A stretch of DNA of 27,353 nt, from assembly GCA_023426435.1 (NCBI GenBank), contig JAFAAS010000056.1, positions 1-27,353 on the forward strand, read 5' to 3'. The position numbers were made by a program, and so were the translations under genes. Under the pieces are notes generated by a model that saw only the letters and a list, made by a program, of their open reading frames with translations, had not been told where the DNA came from and searched no databases. This DNA is from Verrucomicrobiota bacterium. Its GTDB lineage: Bacteria; Verrucomicrobiota; Verrucomicrobiia; Opitutales; Opitutaceae. Of the stretch, positions 22,348-27,353 are shown piece after piece (the first letter of the stretch is position 1; the number at the start of each line of letters is the position of its first letter).

Positions 22348-23856
22348 ATGAAACTTCTCGCCTCGCCAAACCTCTGGTTCGTCTGCGGCTCGCAACACCT
22401 CTACGGCCCCGGCCCGCTCAAACAGGTCGCCGCCAACGCCGCCCAGGTCGCCGCCGGCCTCGCCAAAGCCAAATCCATCCCGCTGCCGATCATCTACAAA
22501 GCCCTCGTCACCACGCCCGACGAAATCACGCAGCTCTGCCGCGACGCCGATAACGACCCCAATTGCGCCGGTCTCATCCTCTGGATGCACACGTTTTCCC
22601 CCGCGAAGATGTGGATCCGCGGACTCTCCTCACTCAAGAAACCGTTCTGCCACCTTCACACCCAGTTCAACCGCGATCTCCCGTGGAACGAGATCGACAT
22701 GGACTTCATGAATCTCAACCAGGCCGCGCACGGCGACCGCGAGGCCGGCTTCCTCCACACGCGCCTCCGCCTCAACCGCAAGGTCGTCGTCGGCCACTGG
22801 TCCGATCCCGAAGTTCAACAACGCCTCGCCGCCTGGGCCCGCGCCGCCCGCGCCTGGCACGACTGGCAGGGCGCCAAGTTCGCCCGCTTCGGCGACAACA
22901 TGCGCTACGTCGCCGTCACCGAGGGCGACAAGGTCGCCACCGAGCTCCGCTTCGGGTATTCTGTTAACGGATACGGCGTCGGCGACCTCGTCGCGAAACT
23001 GAACGCCGTCTCCGACGCCGACATCTCCGCTCTCTGCGGCGACTACGAAAAAGCCTACAACGTCGCCAAACCCCTCCGCCGCGGCGGCGCCCGCCACGAC
23101 TCCCTCCGCGACGCCGCCCGCCAGGAGCTCGGCCTCCGCGCCTTCCTCGAGGAAGGAAACTTCAAGGGTTTCACCACCACGTTCGAAGACCTCCACGGCC
23201 TCAACCAACTCCCCGGCCTCGCCTGCCAGCGCCTCATGGCCGACGGCTACGGCTTCGGCGCTGAAGGCGACTGGAAAACCGCCGCGCTCCTCCGCGCCAT
23301 GAAGGTCATGGGCGAAGGTCTCCCCGGCGGCACCTCCTTCATGGAGGACTACACGTATCACCTCGCCCCGAAAGGTCATCAGGTCCTCGGCGCGCACATG
23401 CTCGAGATCTGTCCCACCATCGCCGCCACGAAGCCGACGCTCGAAATTCATCCGCTCGGCATCGGCGGCAAAGCCGACCCCGCGCGCCTCGTCTTCGACG
23501 CCGCCACCGGCTCCGCGCTCAACGCGTCCCTCATCGATCTCGGCAACCGCTTCCGCCTCCTCGTCAACGAGGTCAAAGCCGTTAAAACGCCGAAACTCCC
23601 CAAACTCCCCGTCGCCCGCGCCGTCTGGGAATGCGCCCCCGATTTCAAAACCGCGATTGCAGCCTGGATCTACGCCGGAGGCGCGCATCACACGGGTTAC
23701 AGCTACAGCGTCACCACCGAGATGCTCGAAGACTTCGCCACCATCGCCGGCATCGAACTCGCCGTCATCGACGCGAACACAAAACTCCCCGACTTCAAAC
23801 AATCCCTCCGCACCAACGAGCTCTACTACCACTTAGCTCAAGGTATCCGTATTTGA
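22348..23856 (+). CDS. araA: L-arabinose isomerase
   Basis: 502 residues, the family length. It converts L-arabinose to L-ribulose, with Mn2+ as the usual metal. Diagnostic segments are LWFVCGSQHLYGPGPLKQVA at the N-terminus, GLILWMHTFSPAKMWIRGL, LHTQFNRDLPWNEIDMDFMN, LNQAAHGDREAGFLHTRLRL, ARFGDNMRYVAVTEGDKV, GLACQRLMADGYGFGAEGDW and FMEDYTYHL with GAHMLEICPTIA, which carry metal-binding Glu and His. GAHHTGYSYSVTTEMLEDFA near the end carries the final metal-ligand His. It is second gene of araBAD. The gap to araD holds a strong hairpin, which might set different expression levels within the operon. Confidence 0.98.
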   Translation: MKLLASPNLWFVCGSQHLYGPGPLKQVAANAAQVAAGLAKAKSIPLPIIYKALVTTPDEITQLCRDADNDPNCAGLILWMHTFSPAKMWIRGLSSLKKPFCHLHTQFNRDLPWNEIDMDFMNLNQAAHGDREAGFLHTRLRLNRKVVVGHWSDPEVQQRLAAWARAARAWHDWQGAKFARFGDNMRYVAVTEGDKVATELRFGYSVNGYGVGDLVAKLNAVSDADISALCGDYEKAYNVAKPLRRGGARHDSLRDAARQELGLRAFLEEGNFKGFTTTFEDLHGLNQLPGLACQRLMADGYGFGAEGDWKTAALLRAMKVMGEGLPGGTSFMEDYTYHLAPKGHQVLGAHMLEICPTIAATKPTLEIHPLGIGGKADPARLVFDAATGSALNASLIDLGNRFRLLVNEVKAVKTPKLPKLPVARAVWECAPDFKTAIAAWIYAGGAHHTGYSYSVTTEMLEDFATIAGIELAVIDANTKLPDFKQSLRTNELYYHLAQGIRI

Positions 23857-23862
23857 AATACC

Positions 23863-23931
23863 GCCCGCTAAACACGCGAACCCACGCGAAACAGTTCGAT
23901 TCTTTCGCGTCCTTTAGCGTGCTTCGCGGGC
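23863..23931. repeat. Long hairpin repeat between araA and araD
   Basis: GCCCGC (23863-23868) pairs with GCGGGC (23926-23931). CGCTAAA-C-ACGCGAA (23866-23880) pairs with TTCGCGT-CC-TTTAGCG (23904-23919), leaving a loop of about 23 bases. No T-run follows. It belongs to the TTCGCGT...TTCGCGGGC type of dispersed repeats frequent in this phylum and may stabilise or attenuate the araBAD transcript. Confidence 0.8.
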
Positions 23932-23941
23932 AATCTCCGTC

Positions 23942-24637
23942 ATGCTCGAATCCCTCAAAGCCGAAGCCTACGAAGCCAACCTCGCCCTCCCCCGCGAAGG
24001 CCTCATCAATCTCACCTTCGGCAACGCCTCCGCCATCGATCGCTCACGCGGCATCTTCGCCATCAAGCCGTCGGGCGTCGACTACGCCGCGCTCAAGCCC
24101 GACCACATGGTCCTCGTCGATCTCGACGGCAAAAAAGTCGAGGGCTCGCTCAACCCGTCCTCCGACACCCCCACGCACCGCCGCCTCTTTCTCGCCTTCG
24201 AAAAAATCGGCGGCGTCGTCCACACGCATTCCTCGCACGCCACCGCCTTCGCCCAAGCCGGCCGCGCGATCCCGTGCTTCGGCACCACCCACGCCGACTA
24301 CTTCTACGGCGAAGTCCCCGTCACCCGCAAAATGACGCCCGACGAAATCGCCCGCGCCTACGAGTGGGAAACCGGCAACGTCATCGTCGAGCACTTCGAG
24401 AAAAACACCCTCAGCCCCTCCGACTTCAGCGCCATCCTCGTCAACCGCCACGCACCCTTCACTTGGGGCGCAACCGTTGCCAAAGCCGTCGAAGTCGCCG
24501 TCGCTCTCGAATGCTGCGCCCACATGGCGCTCATGAGTATCCAACTTTCACCTACGCTCGCGCCCATCGAGCCCGAGCTCCTCAACAAACACTTCAACCG
24601 CAAGCACGGCCCCGGCGCCTACTACGGCCAGAAATGA
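23942..24637 (+). CDS. araD: L-ribulose-5-phosphate 4-epimerase
   Basis: 231 residues, matching the class II aldolase/epimerase family. It converts L-ribulose 5-phosphate to D-xylulose 5-phosphate, linking arabinose to the pentose phosphate pathway. Visible are the substrate-binding GNASAID and KPSGVDY, SDTPTHRRLF, the zinc site VVHTHSSHATAFAQAG (two of the His ligands), TTHADYFYGEVPVTR, and NRHAPFTWG near the C-terminus. The sequence follows AraD rather than SgaE/UlaF in its motif spacing, and the operon context settles it. It is the last araBAD gene, followed within six bases by a 10-bp hairpin. Confidence 0.97.
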   Translation: MLESLKAEAYEANLALPREGLINLTFGNASAIDRSRGIFAIKPSGVDYAALKPDHMVLVDLDGKKVEGSLNPSSDTPTHRRLFLAFEKIGGVVHTHSSHATAFAQAGRAIPCFGTTHADYFYGEVPVTRKMTPDEIARAYEWETGNVIVEHFEKNTLSPSDFSAILVNRHAPFTWGATVAKAVEVAVALECCAHMALMSIQLSPTLAPIEPELLNKHFNRKHGPGAYYGQK

Positions 24638-24642
24638 AGGAG

Positions 24643-24701
24643 GAACCCGACGTCCCCGTCGGGTTCGTTCATTCCACGCAGGGCGGGTCAGCCTGCCCTG
24701 C
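24643..24701. repeat. Two hairpins after araD, probable transcript end
   Basis: GAACCCGACG-TCCC-CGTCGGGTTC (24643-24666) is a perfect 10-bp stem, with AATGAA/TTCATT around it. A second stem, GCAGGGC ... GCCCTGC (24678-24701), follows. Neither has a T-run. GGGCGGGTC in the second hairpin reappears at the right edge of the window (27338). They probably mark the 3' end of araBAD, but a standard intrinsic terminator is not present. Confidence 0.7.
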
Positions 24702-24734
24702 CGTGTCGGGGTCCCGCCGAGCCGCCCTTGCCCT

Positions 24735-24762
24735 TTTGCGCCTTCTGCGCGTCTTTGCGGCC
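24735..24762 (+). repeat. 28-bp GCGCCT-type repeat, copy 3
   Basis: TTTTGCGCCTTCTGCGCG followed by TCTTTGCGGC, matching the copies at 17680 and 19116. It lies upstream of the first GNAT gene; the frame extension through it is spurious. Confidence 0.85.
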
Positions 24763-24823
24763 ATTTCCTCCGCCGCTCCTCGCCGTTGCGCTCCCGTTCT
24801 CCGTGCGAGAAGCTCTGCGCCGC

Positions 24824-25342
24824 ATGACGCTCATCGAGTGCACGCCCGCTCACGCCGCTGAAATCCTCGCCATCTTCAACGAGGAGATTCTCCACTCCAC
24901 CAGCCTCTACGACTACGCCCCGCGCACCTCCGCAATGATCGATGCGTGGTTCTCCGAGAAACAACAACAACACCACCCCGTCCTCGGCGCCCTCGCCCCC
25001 GACGGCTCCCTCGCCGGCTTCGCCACCTACGGCCCGTTCCGCCCGCGCCCCGCTTACAAATACTCCGTCGAACACTCCATCTACATCCACAAAGCCCACC
25101 GCAGCCGCGGCCTCGGCAAACTCCTCCTCCGCGAAATCGTCGCCGCCGCCCAACGCCAAAACTACCACACCGTCATCGGCGGTATCGACTCCGCCAATAC
25201 CGCCAGCATCCGCCTCCACCTTCAGCTGGGCTTCACCCACTGCGGCACCGTCAAACAAGCCGGCTTCAAATTCGGCCGCTGGCTCGACCTCGATTTCTAC
25301 CAACTCGTCCTCAACACCCCCGCCCACCCCACCGACGGCTAA
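24824..25342 (+). CDS. GNAT N-acetyltransferase, phosphinothricin acetyltransferase-like
   Basis: 172 residues from ATG 24824. It shows the order of the PAT/Bar-type GNAT family: N-terminal IFNEEILHSTSLYDYAPRT, LAGFATYGPFRPRPAYKYSV, HSIYIHKAHRSRGLGKLLL (acetyl-CoA pyrophosphate loop RSRGLGK), IGGIDSANTASIRLHLQLGF and the C-terminal FGRWLDLDFYQL. Members of this family acetylate the amino group of phosphinothricin, methionine sulfoximine or related amino acids; the natural substrate here is not known. In-frame sequence upstream of 24824 is translated repeat, so the earlier ATG at 24728 is rejected. The gene lies 186 bases after araD behind hairpins and is probably separate from the arabinose operon. 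Confidence 0.88.
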   Translation: MTLIECTPAHAAEILAIFNEEILHSTSLYDYAPRTSAMIDAWFSEKQQQHHPVLGALAPDGSLAGFATYGPFRPRPAYKYSVEHSIYIHKAHRSRGLGKLLLREIVAAAQRQNYHTVIGGIDSANTASIRLHLQLGFTHCGTVKQAGFKFGRWLDLDFYQLVLNTPAHPTDG

Positions 25343-25403
25343 GCCCGATCATTCAGCTCAACCACGCCCCGCCACCTCTCCATTCGTGTAGATTCGTCCA
25401 TTC

Positions 25404-25949
25404 GTGGTTCCTAATCTCTCCGTTAAAAACCAACCGCGTCTCGCTTTGCCCCTCGTCACGCTCCGCCCCGCTACCCTCGCCGACGCCCCGCTCCTCCGTC
25501 GCTGGGACGAACAACCCCACGTCGTCGCCTCCGATCCGAACGACGACTGGCAATGGGAAACCGCCCTCGCCGAAACCCCCGACTGGCGCGAATCCTTCAT
25601 CGCCGAAATCTCCACCCGCCCCATCGGCTTCCTCGAAATCGTCGATCCCTCCCGCGAAGACAGCCGCTACTGGGGCAACATCGCTCCCGGCCACCGCGCC
25701 ATCGACATCTGGATCGGCGAACCCGACGCCCTCAACCAGGGCTACGGCACCCAAATGATGCGCCTCGCCATCGCCCGCTGTTTCGCCACCCCCTCCGTCC
25801 ACACGATCCTCATCGATCCACTCCGCGAAAACACCCGCGCCCGCCGCTTCTACGAACGTCTCGGTTTCACTTTCCTCGAACACCGCCGCTTCGGCCTCGA
25901 CGACTGCGCCGTGTATCAACTTTCCCGCGACGCCCCTATAGCATATTAA
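25404..25949 (+). CDS. GNAT acetyltransferase, AAC(6')/RimJ-like
   Basis: Up to 181 residues. Family features are VTLRPATLADAPLLRRWDEQ at the N-terminus, GFLEIVDP, the AIDIWIGEPDALNQGYGTQM acetyl-CoA site and REN with ARRFYERLGF. IDIWIGEP..NQGYGTQMMRLA is typical of AAC(6')-type aminoglycoside acetyltransferase relatives, but many members have other roles, so resistance should not be assumed. The first ~14 residues (MVPNLSVKNQPRLA) come from intergenic repeat-like sequence; TTG at 25446, directly before PLVTLRPAT, is a plausible real start (167 residues). It lies 61 bases after the previous GNAT gene on the same strand. Confidence 0.85.
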   Translation: MVPNLSVKNQPRLALPLVTLRPATLADAPLLRRWDEQPHVVASDPNDDWQWETALAETPDWRESFIAEISTRPIGFLEIVDPSREDSRYWGNIAPGHRAIDIWIGEPDALNQGYGTQMMRLAIARCFATPSVHTILIDPLRENTRARRFYERLGFTFLEHRRFGLDDCAVYQLSRDAPIAY

Positions 25950-26186
25950 ATCAGGTCATAGCCGTTGGCCGAATCGGAAACCCGATTTGAACCACGAGGG
26001 CACCGAGCACACAGAGGGGCCACGGGATCTCTCCGTGTCTCTGCGCCGCTGTGGTTCACCTGAAGGACTATAGTTTTTCTGAAACGCTCTAAATTCTAAG
26101 ATCAGTCCGCATTCCTCGACCACCGCGTTCCAAGTCTTGCCTCCCGCATCGAAGATTCGCAGAAGCCTGCCTCCCGCTTCGATTCC
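25950..26186. other. Repeat-rich gap with nested hairpin
   Basis: No credible gene. TGAACCAC (25988-25995) pairs with GTGGTTCA (26051-26058), and inside it CACGG-GATCTCT-CCGTG forms a second stem. This is the GAACCACGAGGGCACC-type repeat found in many bacterial genomes. Further on, GCCTCCCGC-TCGA occurs twice (about 26140 and 26168). A low GC pocket near 26070-26105 has no recognised promoter. Confidence 0.6.
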
Positions 26187-26330
26187 ATGCGCCGTGCCCG
26201 CAGGACACTGCCCGCCTTCGCTTGCATCGCGCTCGCCCGTCCCTCCGGCTGCGCCACCACGCGACCAACCTACACGGCCCCAGTGGACAGCGACTTCCCC
26301 GCCCTCAACCGTCGCGTTTGCCTCGCTTGA
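26187..26330 (+). CDS. Possible 47-residue lipoprotein
   Basis: A short frame starting MRRARRTLPAFACIALARPS, followed by GCATTRPTYTAPV. The charged start, short hydrophobic stretch and GCATT read like a lipoprotein leader with Cys22 as lipidation site, though Pro at -3 is unusual. After the Cys only about 25 residues follow, ending VCLA. It may be a tiny entericidin-like lipoprotein, a truncated larger one, or chance. There is no clear ribosome-binding site. Confidence 0.3.
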   Translation: MRRARRTLPAFACIALARPSGCATTRPTYTAPVDSDFPALNRRVCLA

Positions 26331-26389
26331 ACCCGGCGCACCATCATCCCAAACGCGCCGCCTCGAGCAAACGCCCCCCTCGTCCTTTC

Positions 26390-26683
26390 GTGCACGCGAT
26401 CCCCGCCCTCCTCCTCGCCTGGCTCTGGCCCGCTCCATCCGCCCTCCTCCTCCTCGCGCTGCTCACCTTCCTCTTCCGCCCGCTTCGCTCCCTCGCTCGC
26501 GTTTTCGCCGCGCTCAGTTCCGCCGTCGCCCTCCTCCTTCTCGCCGCCGCACTCGCCTTGTCCTTCTCCGCTCACGCCCCTTCGCCCGCCGCCAACCTCG
26601 CGCTCTTCCTCAGCCTCTTCACACTCGTCCCGCTCCTCGGTTCCCTCGTCCTGCTCGCCCGCTCCCGCCCACCGCGTCACTGA
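26390..26683 (+). CDS. Small membrane protein of unknown function
   Basis: About 97 residues if GTG 26390 is the start. Three hydrophobic segments: IPALLLAWLWPAPSALLLLA, an Ala/Leu segment around VALLLLAAALALSF, and LFLSLFTLVPLLGSLVLLA. They are joined by short basic loops (RPLRSLARV), ending RSRPPRH. No family was recognised. The frame continues upstream to an ATG at 26222, but that part is Arg/His/Pro-rich and looks non-coding. It ends seven bases before the next gene, so the two are probably cotranscribed. Confidence 0.6.
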   Translation: MHAIPALLLAWLWPAPSALLLLALLTFLFRPLRSLARVFAALSSAVALLLLAAALALSFSAHAPSPAANLALFLSLFTLVPLLGSLVLLARSRPPRH

Positions 26684-26690
26684 ATTTCCG

Positions 26691-27338
26691 ATGCTCCCGC
26701 TCACCAAAATCCTCCTTCTCCTCACCTTCTCCGCCGCGCTCGTCCACGCCGAAACACCCGCCGCATCGCCCACCTACTGGCACCTCGTCAACACCGCCGT
26801 CGTCCTCCGGGTCGACCCCGCCGGCAAACTCACCTTCCTCAACACCGGCGAGGCCGGCCATCTCACCCTCGCCGCCGATCGCACCTTCTCCGGCACCTTC
26901 GCCGAAACGCCTTTCAGCGGAAAATTCGCCGACGGAAAACTCTGGCTCCGACGCACCTCGGAACCGACGCCCGCCGCACTCGCATTCCTCGAAGCTCGGC
27001 CCATCGACCAATCCACCGCCCACGAACTCCTCCGTTTCTCCCGCAGCGCCCACCGTGCTTCTTCCGCCGACCTTCCGCGCGCTCTGCGCAACTCCATCGC
27101 CAACGCCCTCCAGCGCCGACTCGCCACCCTCGCAGAAGCCGTGATGTTTCATTGCCTCGAGAACGCCGTCGAAAAAGTCGATCGCCTCGACGACCTCATC
27201 GGTCCCGACAAGCAGCTCAGCGCTCTCCCGTCCATCGACGGCGAAGACTACAGCAAACTCGACCTCAGACCCGAAGCCACCTGGACCATCGAGTCCGCCA
27301 GCGGCATCAAAGTCACCTACGGCCCCTCGCCCGAATAG
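26691..27338 (+). CDS. Secreted or periplasmic protein of unknown function
   Basis: 215 residues with a good signal peptide (LTKILLLLTFSAALVHA, cleavage probably before ETPA at about residue 20). The mature part has a short beta-rich region (VVLRVDPAGKLTFLNTGEAG, LTLAADRTFSGTF) and then a helical region with LRNSIANALQRRLATLAEAV and VEKVDRLDDLIGPDKQL. It contains only one Cys (MFHCLEN) and no recognised catalytic motif. The start ATG 26691 agrees with the signal peptide; it lies seven bases after the small membrane protein gene. Function unknown. Confidence 0.7.
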   Translation: MLPLTKILLLLTFSAALVHAETPAASPTYWHLVNTAVVLRVDPAGKLTFLNTGEAGHLTLAADRTFSGTFAETPFSGKFADGKLWLRRTSEPTPAALAFLEARPIDQSTAHELLRFSRSAHRASSADLPRALRNSIANALQRRLATLAEAVMFHCLENAVEKVDRLDDLIGPDKQLSALPSIDGEDYSKLDLRPEATWTIESASGIKVTYGPSPE

Positions 27339-27353
27339 GGCGGGTCTGAGACC
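27338..27353 (+). repeat. Start of a hairpin cut by the window edge
   Basis: GGGCGGGTCTGAGACC begins at the stop codon of the last gene and contains GGTC-TGA-GACC. The arm would continue as the complement of GGGC beyond the edge. The same GGGCGGGTC appears in the hairpin at 24678-24701. Probably a transcript-end repeat. Confidence 0.5.

Noticed and set aside
24728..24823. N-terminal extension of the first GNAT protein
   Set aside because: The extra 32 residues are translated from the 28-bp repeat and do not belong to the GNAT fold; ATG 24824 fits the family start.
25404..25949. Calling the second GNAT protein an aminoglycoside resistance enzyme
   Set aside because: Only the general AAC(6')-like fold is visible; many such proteins have other substrates, and nothing nearby suggests a resistance context.
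25956..26438. Minus-strand open frame of 160 codons
   Set aside because: It reads through the nested hairpin repeat and intergenic sequence; no ribosome-binding site and no recognisable domain.

Overview
The window looks like Verrucomicrobiota, most probably an Opitutaceae-type genome. The DNA is GC-rich. Many starts have little or no Shine-Dalgarno sequence. There is a TonB-dependent receptor, so the cell has an outer membrane. An ECF sigma factor sits next to a Ser/Thr kinase, one enzyme carries the duplicated ~140-residue C-terminal domain common in secreted proteins of this group, and almost every intergenic gap holds a dispersed palindromic repeat. The taxonomic call is inference from these traits; no rRNA marker is present.

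Layout. (1) 1-10219, minus strand: an arabinan-utilisation unit read right to left. It encodes a TonB-dependent receptor, a secreted GH43 endo-arabinanase, a GPH-family symporter, a cytoplasmic GH43 arabinofuranosidase (ATGA overlap with the symporter), a large secreted multidomain GH43 arabinanase and a secreted Ntn-type amidohydrolase cut by the left edge. (2) 10490-13484, minus: a membrane Ser/Thr protein kinase and an ECF sigma factor. A perfect 16-bp palindrome of LacI-operator type lies just upstream of the sigma gene. (3) 13830-17616, plus: an ABC importer (ATPase and two permeases) closest to YtfR-YtfT-YjfF, the furanose importer, without a binding-protein gene, ending in a strong intrinsic terminator. 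(4) 17707-18092, minus: a homocysteine S-methyltransferase pseudogene with a large internal deletion; then a DUF72 gene on plus. (5) 19238-24637: a LacI-family regulator (minus) divergent from araB-araA-araD (plus). (6) 24824-27338, plus: two GNAT acetyltransferases, a repeat-rich stretch, a possible tiny lipoprotein, a small membrane protein and a secreted protein of unknown function.

Working model (inference). Arabinan is cut outside the cell by the two secreted GH43 enzymes, and oligosaccharides cross the outer membrane through the TonB receptor. The GPH symporter carries short arabino-oligosaccharides into the cytoplasm, where the third GH43 releases L-arabinose. Free arabinose, possibly in the furanose form, enters through the YtfRT-YjfF-like ABC importer. 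AraA, AraB and AraD convert it to D-xylulose 5-phosphate. The LacI-family protein is the likely local regulator; the role of the kinase/sigma pair is open.

The most notable items are the furanose-type importer in an arabinose locus with no binding protein, the deleted methyltransferase, the LacI-type operator at the sigma gene, an Ntn hydrolase in an arabinan operon, and several repeat families that have entered coding sequences (signal region of a GH43, tail of the LacI protein, linker of the ABC ATPase). No rRNA, tRNA, CRISPR array, transposase or integrase was seen.
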